NCBI RefSeq assembly: GCF_945952435.1
Contig: NZ_CAMFHZ010000021.1
Span: 1-62,434, forward strand
DNA length: 62,434 nucleotides
Source: an uncultured Microbacterium sp.
GTDB lineage: Bacteria; Actinomycetota; Actinomycetes; Actinomycetales; Microbacteriaceae
Reading direction: 5' to 3'
Shown here: positions 33,536-42,597 of the stretch, in pieces
Layout of the letters: each line of letters opens with the position of its first letter
Numbering within the stretch: position 1 is the first letter of the stretch
The notes under the pieces: generated by a model
What the model was told of the DNA's origin: nothing
The model's input: the letters and a program-made list of their open reading frames with translations, nothing else
The model's database searches: none
Position numbers and translations under genes: made by a program

Positions 33536-34726
33536 TCAGCCGAGATGCTCGCGGATCAGATGCTCCGCGATCGCCATCGAGCTCGTCGCCGCAGGGGACG
33601 GGGCGTTGCGCACGAGCGTGACCGCGCCGACCCGGTCGATCGCGAAGTCGTCCAGCAGCTCTCCCCCTCGACCCCAGGCCTGCGCCCGCACCCCGGCCGC
33701 GGTCGTGCGCCGCAGATCCGAGGACCGCAGCTCGGGGATGAAGCGCCGCGCCTTTCCGAAGGAGCGCGGCTTGAGCAGCGAAGCGCTGATCTCGTCGACG
33801 CCCATCCGCCAGTGCTGCCTCGCCAGGGGCCAGGCGCCGGGCCACCGCAGCGACTCCCACGTGTCCCTCGCCGACCAGCGCCCCCAGCTGTACCCCTCCC
33901 GCGCGAGCGCCGGCACGGCGTTGGGTCCCACGTGCACGTCGTCGTACACCCCGCGGGTGAAGTGCACCCCGAGGAAGGGGAATCGCGGATCGGGGACGGG
34001 GTAGATCATGCCGCGCACCAGATCGGCGCGCTCGGGACGCAGCGCCCAGTACTCTCCGCGGAACGGGAGGATGCGCGGAGAGGGATCGGCGCCGACGAAG
34101 CGGGCGACGACATCGGACTGCAGCCCGGCGCACACCACGACGCGATCGAAGACCTGCTCGGACACCGGAGTGACGACGCGCACCCCGTCACCCTCCGCAC
34201 GCATCGCCGACACCGTGCTGCCGAGCAGGATCCGGCCGCCCTCGGCACGCACGTCCTGCGCCATCGCCTCGGTGATCGTCGCGTAGTCGACGACCGCCGT
34301 GTGCGGGGAGTGCACGGCGGCGACCCCGTGCGCGTGCGGCTCGATCGCCCGGATCCCCGACGGGTCGTCGATGCGCACCAGATCGGGCACGCCGTTGGCC
34401 CGCGCCCTGCGCTCGATCTCGTCGAGGGCACCGCGTTCGGCGTCGTCCACCGCCACCACGAGCTTTCCGACCTCGCGGTACGGCAGGCCCTTCTCGGCGC
34501 AGTAGTCCCGGATCAGCCCGCGACCGCGCGCGCACAGCATCGCCTTGAGCGAGCCCGGCGCGTAGTACAGGCCCGCGTGCACGACCCCGGAGTTGTGCCC
34601 GGTCTGGTGCGCGGCCAGACGCTGCTCCTTCTCGATCACCGTGACCTCGTCGCCGCGCCGCGCGAGGGCGCGGGCCAGCGCGACGCCGACGATCCCCCCG
34701 CCGACGATTCCCACCCTGTTCCCCAT
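33536..34726 (-). CDS. lhgO: L-2-hydroxyglutarate dehydrogenase/oxidase
   Basis: A 396-residue FAD enzyme of the DAO family. It has the N-terminal dinucleotide motif [17 protein letters not shown] (4-20), then [20 protein letters not shown], the strongly conserved LhgO signature, and [16 protein letters not shown] and [18 protein letters not shown] in the substrate domain. It oxidises L-2-hydroxyglutarate to 2-oxoglutarate, passing electrons to the membrane or oxygen. A TATGCT box 6 nt before ATG (34733-34738) suggests a leaderless transcript. Convergent with the acetyltransferase and divergent from rplM. No functional link to the EPS locus is apparent. Confidence 0.9.
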   Translation of the reverse strand: MGNRVGIVGGGIVGVALARALARRGDEVTVIEKEQRLAAHQTGHNSGVVHAGLYYAPGSLKAMLCARGRGLIRDYCAEKGLPYREVGKLVVAVDDAERGALDEIERRARANGVPDLVRIDDPSGIRAIEPHAHGVAAVHSPHTAVVDYATITEAMAQDVRAEGGRILLGSTVSAMRAEGDGVRVVTPVSEQVFDRVVVCAGLQSDVVARFVGADPSPRILPFRGEYWALRPERADLVRGMIYPVPDPRFPFLGVHFTRGVYDDVHVGPNAVPALAREGYSWGRWSARDTWESLRWPGAWPLARQHWRMGVDEISASLLKPRSFGKARRFIPELRSSDLRRTTAAGVRAQAWGRGGELLDDFAIDRVGAVTLVRNAPSPAATSSMAIAEHLIREHLG

Positions 34727-34760
34727 GCGGTCAGCATATCCACGGCCACGATCCCAGGAT

Positions 34761-34919
34761 TTGGGCACCGCGTGTCGATGCCCTAAGCTTGACCCTTGGT
34801 GTGCGATCACTGCTGGTCGCACGCACGAACGTGAGCCCTCCACTGGCGTGTTCCGCGAGGAACCACCCCGGAGTGGGATTCACGAACCTCTCCGTTCGAT
34901 TCAAGAAAGCAGCACTATC
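34761..34919 (+). promoter_or_regulatory. Promoter and leader of rplM-rpsI
   Basis: TTGGGC (34761-34766), 17 bp and TAAGCT (34784-34789) form a promoter, giving a leader of about 125 nt. The leader holds a hairpin GTGCGA/TCGCAC (34801-34822) and a second near 34868-34881 (CCAC/GTGG region). This could be an L13 autoregulatory leader, by analogy with known L13 leaders in other phyla, but the structure was not matched. Confidence 0.5.
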
Positions 34920-35366
34920 GTGACGCGCACTTACACCCCGAAGGCCGGGCAGGTCCAGCGTGACTGGGTCGTCATCGACGCCACCGACGTCGTTCTCGGT
35001 CGCCTCGCCTCCCACGCCGCAGCGCTCCTGCGCGGCAAGCACAAGGCCACCTTCGCCAACCACATCGACTCGGGTGACTTCGTCATCATCGTGAACGCCG
35101 ACAAGGTCGCGCTCACCGGTCAGAAGCTCGAGAAGAAGATCGCCTACCGCCACTCGGGCCACCCGGGCGGCCTCAAGGCCGTCGCCTACTCCGAGCTGCT
35201 CGAGAAGAACCCGGTCCGCGCCGTCGAGAAGGCGATCCGCGGCATGCTCCCGAAGAACAGCCTCGGCCGCCAGCAGCTGTCGAAGCTCAAGGTCTACACC
35301 GGCTCCGAGCACCCGCACGCCGCTCAGCAGCCCAAGACGTACACCCTCGACCAGGTCGCCCAGTAA
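34920..35366 (+). CDS. rplM: 50S ribosomal protein L13
   Basis: A 148-residue early-assembly protein of the large subunit. Signatures: [29 protein letters not shown] and [21 protein letters not shown], then [20 protein letters not shown]. The GTG start at 34920 gives the usual N-terminus ([16 protein letters not shown]) of actinobacterial L13. rpsI follows after 29 nt in the standard L13-S9 operon. Confidence 0.97.
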   Translation: MTRTYTPKAGQVQRDWVVIDATDVVLGRLASHAAALLRGKHKATFANHIDSGDFVIIVNADKVALTGQKLEKKIAYRHSGHPGGLKAVAYSELLEKNPVRAVEKAIRGMLPKNSLGRQQLSKLKVYTGSEHPHAAQQPKTYTLDQVAQ

Positions 35367-35395
35367 GCGCCGCTTTCACGAAAAAGGACATACTC

Positions 35396-35881
35396 GTGGC
35401 TGACATCCAGGACACCACCGACTTCCCGCAGAACTTCACCACCTCGACGCCCGACGCCGAGACGGTGGAGACCGCCCCCCGCCCCGTGCTCAGCGTCCCC
35501 GGCGCTGCCGTGGGCCGTCGCAAGCAGGCCATCGCCCGCGTGCGCCTCGTCCCCGGCGCCGGCACCATCACGGTGAACGGCCGCTCGATCGAGGACTACT
35601 TCCCGAACAAGCTGCACCAGCAGCTGATCAATGACCCCTTCACCGTGCTGAACCTCGCCGGTGCCTACGACGTGATCGCCCGCATCTCCGGCGGCGGCCC
35701 CTCGGGCCAGGCCGGTGCCCTGCGCCTGGGCATCGCCCGCGCGCTGAACGAGATCGACGCCGAGAACAACCGCCCGACCCTGAAGAAGGCCGGATTCCTC
35801 TCGCGCGACGCTCGCGTGAAGGAGCGCAAGAAGGCCGGTCTCAAGAAGGCCCGCAAGGCGCCGCAGTACTCGAAGCGCTAA
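35396..35881 (+). CDS. rpsI: 30S ribosomal protein S9
   Basis: A 161-residue protein whose C-terminal tail reaches the ribosomal P site. The conserved core starts near residue 38 ([17 protein letters not shown]) and ends in the invariant KAPQYSKR. The first 35 residues are an acidic, Thr-rich extension common in actinobacterial S9. Start is GTG at 35396 behind AAAAAGGA. glmM begins 16 nt later, so the two may be co-transcribed. Confidence 0.97.
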   Translation: MADIQDTTDFPQNFTTSTPDAETVETAPRPVLSVPGAAVGRRKQAIARVRLVPGAGTITVNGRSIEDYFPNKLHQQLINDPFTVLNLAGAYDVIARISGGGPSGQAGALRLGIARALNEIDAENNRPTLKKAGFLSRDARVKERKKAGLKKARKAPQYSKR

Positions 35882-35897
35882 ACCCTACAGTTCCTTC

Positions 35898-37253
35898 ATG
35901 GCCCTGTTCGGTACCGACGGGGTGAGGGGGCTGGCCAACGGTCCCCTCACCGCCGATATCGCGCTCACCCTGGCCCAGGCGACAGCTGTCGTCCTGGGCC
36001 AGGGCCGTATTGCCGAGGCCCGCAGGGCCGCCGGCAAGCGTCTCACTGCGGTCGTCGCCCGCGACCCGCGGATCTCGGGGCAGTTCCTCAGCGCCGCGGT
36101 CGAGGCGGGACTGGCCTCCTCCGGGGTGGACGTGCTCGACGCGGGCACGCTGCCCACCCCGGCCGCCGCGTTCCTCATCGCCGACATCGACGCCGACTTC
36201 GGCGTGATGATCTCGGCGTCGCACAATCCAGCGCCCGACAACGGCATCAAGATCTTCGCCCGCGGCGGCGTGAAGCTGCCCGACGTCGTGGAGCAGCGCA
36301 TCGAAGAGGCGATGTCCGGCGACAAGCTGCGCCCCACCGGCGCCGACGTCGGCCGCGTGCAGCGCTTCTCCGACGCGGAGGACCGCTACGTCATGCATCT
36401 GCTGGCGTCCCTGCCGCACCGGCTCGACGGCCTGCACGTCGTGCTCGACTGCGCCCACGGCGCCGCCAGCGGGGCCTCGCCCGAGGCGTTCCGCCTGGCC
36501 GGCGCCAAGGTGACCGTCATCGGCGCGGAGCCGGACGGCATCAACATCAACGACGGCGTCGGATCCACGCATCTGGACAAGCTGGCCGCCGAGGTCGTGC
36601 GCGTCGGAGCCGATGTCGGCATCGCCCACGACGGCGACGCGGACCGCTGCCTCGCCGTGGACGCCGAGGGCGCGATCATCGACGGAGACCAGATCATGGC
36701 GATCCTGGCCGTCGCGATGAAGCAGCGCGGCCGACTCGTCGAGAACACCCTCGTCGCCACCGTAATGAGCAACCTGGGCCTGCACCGCGCCATGGCCGAG
36801 CACGGCATCACCGTGCGCCAGACCGCGGTCGGCGACCGCTACGTCCTCGAGGACATGAACGCCGGCGGCTACTCCCTCGGCGGGGAGCAGTCCGGCCACG
36901 TCATCATGAGCGACTTCGCCACCACCGGCGACGGCGTGCTCACCGGGCTGCACCTGGTCGCCGAGATGGCGCGCCAGAAGAAGACCATGGCCGAGCTCGC
37001 CTCGGTGATGACGGTGTTCCCGCAGCGACTGGTCAACGTCAAGGGCGTCGACCGGACGCGCACCGACGACGAGATCGTGCAGCGTGCGATCCGCGCGGTC
37101 GAGGCGGAGCTCGGCGACACCGGGCGGGTCCTGCTGCGCGCGTCCGGCACCGAGCAGCTCGTCCGCGTGATGGTCGAGGCCGCCGACGAGGCGACCGCGG
37201 AGCGGTGCGCGCACCAGCTCGCGGAGGTCGTGCGCGAGCGTCTCGCCCTCTGA
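35898..37253 (+). CDS. glmM: Phosphoglucosamine mutase
   Basis: Converts glucosamine-6-phosphate to glucosamine-1-phosphate for UDP-GlcNAc, feeding peptidoglycan and probably the EPS amino sugars. It has 451 residues, the standard length. N-terminal [12 protein letters not shown], the phosphoserine loop [17 protein letters not shown] near 102-118, metal-binding [11 protein letters not shown] near 247 and phosphate-binding [12 protein letters not shown] near the end are all present. No good ribosome site precedes the ATG, so translation may be coupled to rpsI. Confidence 0.96.
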   Translation: MALFGTDGVRGLANGPLTADIALTLAQATAVVLGQGRIAEARRAAGKRLTAVVARDPRISGQFLSAAVEAGLASSGVDVLDAGTLPTPAAAFLIADIDADFGVMISASHNPAPDNGIKIFARGGVKLPDVVEQRIEEAMSGDKLRPTGADVGRVQRFSDAEDRYVMHLLASLPHRLDGLHVVLDCAHGAASGASPEAFRLAGAKVTVIGAEPDGININDGVGSTHLDKLAAEVVRVGADVGIAHDGDADRCLAVDAEGAIIDGDQIMAILAVAMKQRGRLVENTLVATVMSNLGLHRAMAEHGITVRQTAVGDRYVLEDMNAGGYSLGGEQSGHVIMSDFATTGDGVLTGLHLVAEMARQKKTMAELASVMTVFPQRLVNVKGVDRTRTDDEIVQRAIRAVEAELGDTGRVLLRASGTEQLVRVMVEAADEATAERCAHQLAEVVRERLAL

Positions 37254-37268
37254 CCCGCGGATCCCGAT

Positions 37269-37310
37269 CCGCCGTGCGCTCCCGGTGCGTTCACCGGAAG
37301 TGCACGGCGG
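37269..37310 (+). terminator. Terminator after glmM
   Basis: CCGCCGTGC (37269-37277) pairs perfectly with GCACGGCGG (37302-37310), with a nested hairpin CCGGTG/CACCGG (37282-37297) in the loop. It ends in TT rather than a long T-tract. It is the natural end of the rplM-rpsI-glmM transcript. Confidence 0.7.
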
Positions 37311-37329
37311 TTCGACCGACCGTCGTGCC

Positions 37330-37335
37330 TAGAAT
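37330..37335 (+). promoter_or_regulatory. -10 box of a leaderless transcript
   Basis: TAGAAT ends 6 nt before the GTG at 37342, so transcription would begin at or next to the start codon of the DUF4012 gene. A TTCGAC further upstream is at the wrong spacing to serve as a -35. Confidence 0.55.
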
Positions 37336-37341
37336 CGTGCC

Positions 37342-39243
37342 GTGACCTCAGGGCGGGATCCACGATCGGCGCGAGGGGGCTCCGACGACGCCTCCGGCTC
37401 CCCCGCGGCCTCCGCAGGGGCTGCCGCGGGCCCCGACGCCCCGCGCGGGCGCCCGGAGCGTCGGCCGCTTCTGCGCAGCGTGCGCTTCTGGGTCCCCGTC
37501 TCGATCCTGATCGTCGTCCTCGCCGTGGGCGCGATCGGCGCCGCCGTCGCGAAGCACCTGTACGACCAGGCGATGTCGGCGAAGTCCGACCTCGAGACGG
37601 CGATCCCGCTTCTCGACGACGTGCAGCAGAAGCTGCTCGCGAACGACCCGGCGGGCGCGAAGGCCACCGTCGCGCGGATCTCGACGCTCACCTCCGACGC
37701 GGCGCGTCGCACGAGCGGATCGCTGTGGACGAACGCGGAGTGGGTCCCGGTCGCCGGACCGAACCTCACTGCCGTCCGGGTGACCGCCGACGCGGTGAAC
37801 ACCCTCGTGCGCGACGCGGTCACCCCGCTCACCGCCGTCGATCTGGGGGCGCTGATGCCGAAGGACGGCGGGGTCGACCTGGCGCACCTGTCCGCCCTCG
37901 CCGCCGATGTCGAGACCGCGGACCGGAGCATCGCCGCGGTCCGCGCCCGGATCGGGACGATCGACCGGGCGGCGCTCGCTCCGCCGGTCGCCGATGCCGT
38001 CCACCGGCTGGACACCGCGCTCGCGAGGATCGAGCCGATCCTCACGCCCGTGCACAACGCGCTCACGATCCTGCCGCGGGCCCTCGGCGCCGACGGGCCG
38101 CAGCACTACCTGCTGATCTTCCAGAACAACGCCGAGTCGCGCGGCACCGGGGGCAATCCCGCGGCGATCGCGATGCTGACCGCGCAGGACGGCCGGCTCA
38201 GCCTCACTCAGCAGGCGGGGTCGCAGGACTTCGTCAACGGACGCGCGGATCCGGTCACCACGCTGAACCCGCAGACCGAGGCGCTGTACGGATCCAAGAT
38301 CGGACGGTACATCCAGGACTCGACGCTCTCGCCCGACTTCACCGAGACCGCCGCGATCGTGCGCGCGTTCTGGGCGGAGTCCTTCGGCACGCCCGTCGAC
38401 GCCGTGGTCTCGGTGGATCCCGTCGCCCTCGGCGACCTGTTGTCCGCGATCGGCCCGGTGCAGATGCCGGCTCCGTTCGACAGGACGCTCACGGCCGAGA
38501 ACGCGGTGCCGCTGCTGCTCAACCAGGTCTACGCCGACTATCCCGACCCCGCCGTGCAGGACGCCTTCTTCGCGGCGGCCGCGCGGAGCGTCTTCGAGGC
38601 GCTGCTGAGCAGTCACGCCGAGCCGAAGGCGCTGCTCGGCGCCCTCGTGACGGCCGCGGACGAGGGACGGCTGATGTACGCGACGGACGACGCGGATCAG
38701 GCCCGCCTCCTCGCCGGGACCCCGGTCGGCGGAACGCTCCCGACCGACAACGCCAAGACCACCGACCTCGGCGTCTACCTGGACGACGTCACCGAGGGCA
38801 AGCTCGACTACTACCTGCAGCTCGGCATCGCCGCGTCGAGCACGCAATGCCGCACGGACGCCGCCCCGACGTTCACGACCACGGCGACGCTGCAGAACAC
38901 CCTCGCCCCCGACGCGGTGGCGGGCCTCGCCCCCTACATCTCCCCCGCCCGGTTCTTCCCGAAGGGCGACATCTCCACGGACGTCTACCTGTACGGCCCG
39001 GTCGGCTCGACGCTCACCGGCGTCACCGTCGACGGAACGCCGGTGGATGCGACGGGCCTGCCCCACCTCGGCCGCACGGCGGTCAGGGTCAACGTCCTCA
39101 CCGCGCCGGGGCAGACCGCCACGGTCGCCGCGACCTTCACGGCTCCGGTGGGGGACTACGGGCCGCTCGCCGTGCGTCACACGCCGATGGTGCGCCCGAC
39201 GACGGTCGCGCTCGACAGCCCGGGGTGCACGCGGCGGAAGTAG
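37342..39243 (+). CDS. DUF4012 domain envelope protein
   Basis: A 633-residue protein found in many actinobacterial polysaccharide loci; the function is not established. Residues 1-45 are cytosolic and Pro/Ala-rich, and a membrane helix lies at about 50-72 (VPVSILIVVLAVGAIGAAVA). A long extracytoplasmic region follows, with a helical part (75-230) and the DUF4012 core from about 240 (HYLLIFQNNAESRGTGGNPAAIAML, DAVVSVDPVALGDLLSAIGPV, PLLLNQVYADYPD). No C-terminal anchor is encoded in frame, but a hydrophobic stretch appears in the +1 frame just after the stop. It shares fold features with LytR-CpsA-Psr-associated proteins, so a role in polymer attachment is possible. Confidence 0.82.
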   Translation: MTSGRDPRSARGGSDDASGSPAASAGAAAGPDAPRGRPERRPLLRSVRFWVPVSILIVVLAVGAIGAAVAKHLYDQAMSAKSDLETAIPLLDDVQQKLLANDPAGAKATVARISTLTSDAARRTSGSLWTNAEWVPVAGPNLTAVRVTADAVNTLVRDAVTPLTAVDLGALMPKDGGVDLAHLSALAADVETADRSIAAVRARIGTIDRAALAPPVADAVHRLDTALARIEPILTPVHNALTILPRALGADGPQHYLLIFQNNAESRGTGGNPAAIAMLTAQDGRLSLTQQAGSQDFVNGRADPVTTLNPQTEALYGSKIGRYIQDSTLSPDFTETAAIVRAFWAESFGTPVDAVVSVDPVALGDLLSAIGPVQMPAPFDRTLTAENAVPLLLNQVYADYPDPAVQDAFFAAAARSVFEALLSSHAEPKALLGALVTAADEGRLMYATDDADQARLLAGTPVGGTLPTDNAKTTDLGVYLDDVTEGKLDYYLQLGIAASSTQCRTDAAPTFTTTATLQNTLAPDAVAGLAPYISPARFFPKGDISTDVYLYGPVGSTLTGVTVDGTPVDATGLPHLGRTAVRVNVLTAPGQTATVAATFTAPVGDYGPLAVRHTPMVRPTTVALDSPGCTRRK

Positions 39244-39352
39244 CCCGGCGGGCGACGTCGCGAACATCGGGATGGGCGTCGCCGTCGTGCTCGTACTCTC
39301 CGCCGCGGTGCTGCTGAGGGCGCTCGCGGGCTGACGACCGCCCCGACGGCGC

Positions 39353-40663
39353 CTAGGGCCTCCCCAGGCCGCGGTAGGTCCACCCCGCCGCGCGCCAGGC
39401 GCCCCCGTCCAGGCAGTTGCGACCGTCGACGACGATCCGGCCGGTCGTGAGCGTCGAGGCGTGCTCCGGGCTCAGCTCCCGCCGGTACAGGTCCCACTCC
39501 GTGACCAGCACCAGGGCGTCCGCCCGGCGGATCGCCCTGTCTCGATCCTGCTCGTATTTGAGCTGCGGATGCGCGATGCGCGCGTTCCCGATGGCCTGGG
39601 GATCCGTGACGGTCACCTTCGCGCCGAGTCCGCGCAGCCGGGTCGCCACGTCGAGCGCCGGGGAGTCGCGGACGTCGTCGCTGTACGGCTTGAACGCGGC
39701 GCCGAGCATCGTGATCCGACGACCGACGACGGAGCCCCCGAACGACTCGACGACGAGACGCACGGCCTCCGCACGCCGACGCAGGTTGATCGCGTCGACC
39801 TCGCGGAGGAAGCCGACCGCCTCCCCCTTGCCCAGTTCCTCCGCACGCGCGGCGAAGGCCCTGATGTCCTTCGGGAGGCATCCGCCGCCGAAACCGATCC
39901 CCGCGCCGAGGAAGCGTCGTCCGATCCGCTCGTCGTGGCCGAGGGCGTCGGCGAGCAGCGTGACGTCAGCGCCCGACGCCTCGGCGATCTCGGCCATCGC
40001 GTTGATGAACGAGATCTTCGTGGCGAGGAAGGCGTTGGCAGCGCCCTTTACGAGCTCTGCGGTCTCCCGGTTGGTCACGAGGAACGGGCTGCCTTCGGCG
40101 ATCGGGTCCGCGTACGCCTCGCGCAGGCGTCGCACCGCACGACGGCCCGCCTCGTCGTCGCCGGCGCCGACGACGAGGCGGTCGGGGTGCAGCGTGTCGT
40201 GCACCGCCCATCCTTCGCGCAGGAACTCCGGATTCCACACCAGGGTCGCGCCGCGCTGCTCGATCGCGGGGGCGAGCTCCGCGGCCGTCCCCACGGGAAC
40301 GGTGGACTTGCCCGCGACGACGTCGCCCTCCCGGAGATGGGGCAGGAGGCCCGTCAGCGCCTCGCGCACGAAGCGCAGATCCGCCGCCGAGGCTCCGGCG
40401 AGCTGCGGGGTGCCGACCGCGAGGAAGTGCACGGCGGATCCGGCCGCGTCCGCGACGTCCGTCGAGAAGCGCAGCCGCCCCGATCCGATCCCCGCGGCCA
40501 GGAGCTCGTCCAGACCCGGTTCGTAGAACGGGGCCGTGCCGGCGGCGAGCGCCGCCGCCTTGGCCGGGTCCGCGTCGACGCCGACGACCTCGTGGCCGAG
40601 CGAGGCCATCGCCGCCGCATGCACCGCACCCAGGTATCCGCAGCCGATCACCGACATCCGCAT
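39353..40663 (-). CDS. ugd: UDP-glucose 6-dehydrogenase
   Basis: Oxidises UDP-glucose to UDP-glucuronate with two NAD, supplying uronic acid donors. 436 residues. N-terminal Rossmann motif VIGCGYLGAVHAAAMA, FLAVGTP near 80, STVPVGTA near 125, WNPEFLREGWAV near 147 and the catalytic cysteine Cys262 in GFGGGCLPKDI. C-terminal LGAAFKPYSDDVRDSP is the UDP-binding part. It belongs to the UDP-glucose rather than the WecC/WbpA branch by these motifs, so it probably does not itself make UDP-GlcNAc uronate. Unlinked to the EPS operon but a likely supplier. Confidence 0.92.
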   Translation of the reverse strand: MRMSVIGCGYLGAVHAAAMASLGHEVVGVDADPAKAAALAAGTAPFYEPGLDELLAAGIGSGRLRFSTDVADAAGSAVHFLAVGTPQLAGASAADLRFVREALTGLLPHLREGDVVAGKSTVPVGTAAELAPAIEQRGATLVWNPEFLREGWAVHDTLHPDRLVVGAGDDEAGRRAVRRLREAYADPIAEGSPFLVTNRETAELVKGAANAFLATKISFINAMAEIAEASGADVTLLADALGHDERIGRRFLGAGIGFGGGCLPKDIRAFAARAEELGKGEAVGFLREVDAINLRRRAEAVRLVVESFGGSVVGRRITMLGAAFKPYSDDVRDSPALDVATRLRGLGAKVTVTDPQAIGNARIAHPQLKYEQDRDRAIRRADALVLVTEWDLYRRELSPEHASTLTTGRIVVDGRNCLDGGAWRAAGWTYRGLGRP

Positions 40664-40766
40664 GCTCAGAGTTCACCGGCGCCCCCTCACCGGCACACGG
40701 CGCCGAGGGGTCCGCGGGGTGACGGGTGCGTGAACGATCGGCGCGGCCCGTCGTTCTCCTCGACGC

Positions 40767-41507
40767 TCAGGGCGTCGTGTCGCGGGCGGTGCCCTCCGTG
40801 CCCGTGACCGTCGGGCTCGTCCCGGTCTCGGACTCGCGCCGCTTGAGGTGCGCGGTCACGAGGATCGGCAGGTGGTCGGACTGCCCCTGGGGAAGCGTGC
40901 GCACGGAGTCCACGACGAACCCGCTCGCCGCGGCGAAGTCGTAGAAGCCGCGGAACACCCGGTACCGCGTGTAGGTGTGCTGATCGCTCATGACGAGCTC
41001 GTAGCCGTCGTCGCGCATGTGCTCCGACAGCCGTTCCTTGAACACGGGGTAGTTGAAGTCCCCGACGATGAGCTGCGGAAGGCCCCAGCCGAGCTCGGAC
41101 AGCTCGGAGAGCGCGGCGCGGATCTGGTCGCGACGAAGGGCGTTGCGTGCGGTGAGCGGCGCGGCGTGCAGCGACGCGACCAGGAAGTCCCGCCCTGCGT
41201 CGATGTCGCGGAGCCGCACGCCGAGCAGACGCTCGTGCGCGGGGCGCAGCACGCGGTCGTGCAGCGACTTCTTCACCGACACCGAGGCCGCGTCCACCAG
41301 GTGGAAGGCGCTCGGACGGTAGTACACCGCGAGCCCCAGGCGATTGCGCTGCGTGGTGTCCGCGATCACCAGGTCACCCGCGACCGGCGGCAAGGACTCG
41401 GTGTCGCCCTCCTGGACGCACAGCACGTCGGCGTCGTTGGCCTCGGCGAGGTCGTCGAGCTCGTGCGCGGCACGGTGCTTGCGCAGGTTGTAGGAGATGA
41501 TCCGCAT
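40767..41507 (-). CDS. Endonuclease/exonuclease/phosphatase family protein
   Basis: A 246-residue protein of the EEP superfamily. Seen: IISYNLRKHRAAHELDDLAE, ADVLCVQEGD with the metal-binding Glu, VGDFNYPVFKERL with the catalytic Asp and Asn, and SDHLPILVTA with the catalytic Asp-His pair. The full catalytic set is present and there is no signal peptide, so a cytosolic nuclease or phosphoesterase is likely; the substrate is unknown. It lies between ugd and truA on the same strand with 100-bp gaps. Confidence 0.85.
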   Translation of the reverse strand: MRIISYNLRKHRAAHELDDLAEANDADVLCVQEGDTESLPPVAGDLVIADTTQRNRLGLAVYYRPSAFHLVDAASVSVKKSLHDRVLRPAHERLLGVRLRDIDAGRDFLVASLHAAPLTARNALRRDQIRAALSELSELGWGLPQLIVGDFNYPVFKERLSEHMRDDGYELVMSDQHTYTRYRVFRGFYDFAAASGFVVDSVRTLPQGQSDHLPILVTAHLKRRESETGTSPTVTGTEGTARDTTP

Positions 41508-41605
41508 CGTGGTCCCACCGTACCCGTGCGCCCTGGGCGAACCCGGGATGCGCCCGGGAGTTCATCAGGTGTTCCCGGGATGCGCCAAGCCGTGCGTCGC
41601 CGCGT

Positions 41606-42466
41606 TCAGCCGTCGAGGTCGCGACGGTTGCGGGTCTGCTCGGCGCGCGCCGCGAGCAGGGCGTCGGCGGGGTATCCGACCTCCGTGAGGGTGAGACCCC
41701 GGGCCGGGAGCACCTTGAACGCGCTCGTGCGGGTCAGCTCGTCGCGGAGCCGGGCGAGGTCCTCGACCGCGAGACGGCCCTCCCCCACCGCCGCGCACGC
41801 CCCGACGAGCGCGCGCACCATGCTGTGGCAGAACGCGTCGGCCTTGACCTCGGCGACGAGCACCCCCGCGGCATCGCGCGTCCATCGGTAGTCGAGCAGA
41901 GTCCGGATCGTCGTCGCCTCCTCGCGCGCCTTGCAGTAGGCGGCGAAGTCGTGCAGACCGATGAGCGTCTGCGCGGCCTCGTCCATCGCCTCCGCATCCA
42001 GCGACGCGGTCTGATGCGTCGTGTCGTGCCGCAGGAGGGGATCGTACCCTGCGCGCCCATCCGCGAGGCGGTAGCGGTACCGGCGCCACACGGCGGAGAA
42101 CCGGGCGTCGAAGCCGTCCGGGGCGAGCGAGGCGCGGGTCACCGTCGCGTCGGGATACCGCCCCAGCACGCCGCGGATCCGTCGGGCGAGCGACGCGGCG
42201 GGATCGGCCGCTCTCGTCCCGTCGCGGGTGACCACACGCGACCACTGCCGCTCGTCGAGGTCCACGTGCGCGACCTGGCCGGTCGCGTGGACCCCCGCGT
42301 CGGTGCGTCCGGCCACGACGAACTGCGGATCGGAGCCGCCCTCGTCGGGGCCGACGATGCGGGCCAGGGCGGCCTCCAGCGTGCCCTGGACGGTGCGCAG
42401 TCCCGTCTGCCTGGCCCACCCCCGGAAGTGGGTGCCGTCGTAGGCGATGTCGAGACGGATGCGCAC
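41606..42466 (-). CDS. truA: tRNA pseudouridine(38-40) synthase
   Basis: Isomerises uridines 38-40 in the tRNA anticodon stem. 286 residues, within range. Catalytic Asp56 in GRTDAGVHATGQ and downstream RYRYRL, HDFAAYCK, FCHSMVRALVG and DELTRTSAFKVLPARGL are all family marks. In many relatives truA follows rplQ directly; here 4.7 kb of other genes separates them. Confidence 0.95.
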   Translation of the reverse strand: MRIRLDIAYDGTHFRGWARQTGLRTVQGTLEAALARIVGPDEGGSDPQFVVAGRTDAGVHATGQVAHVDLDERQWSRVVTRDGTRAADPAASLARRIRGVLGRYPDATVTRASLAPDGFDARFSAVWRRYRYRLADGRAGYDPLLRHDTTHQTASLDAEAMDEAAQTLIGLHDFAAYCKAREEATTIRTLLDYRWTRDAAGVLVAEVKADAFCHSMVRALVGACAAVGEGRLAVEDLARLRDELTRTSAFKVLPARGLTLTEVGYPADALLAARAEQTRNRRDLDG

Positions 42467-42597
42467 CGCCTCAGGCTACCCTCCCCCTGCACGACGGAAT
42501 CTGCACTGGGACTGAGTGCCGTCGTGTGCGACACTGAATCGCAACGCAGCAGAAGACCGGCACCCGGGCCGGCACGACCGAGATCGAAGGAGATCCC

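Noticed and set aside
39353..40663. UDP-GlcNAc 6-dehydrogenase (WbpA) for the amino-uronate pathway
   Set aside because: The Rossmann, substrate and cysteine motifs fit the UDP-glucose dehydrogenase branch rather than WecC/WbpA.
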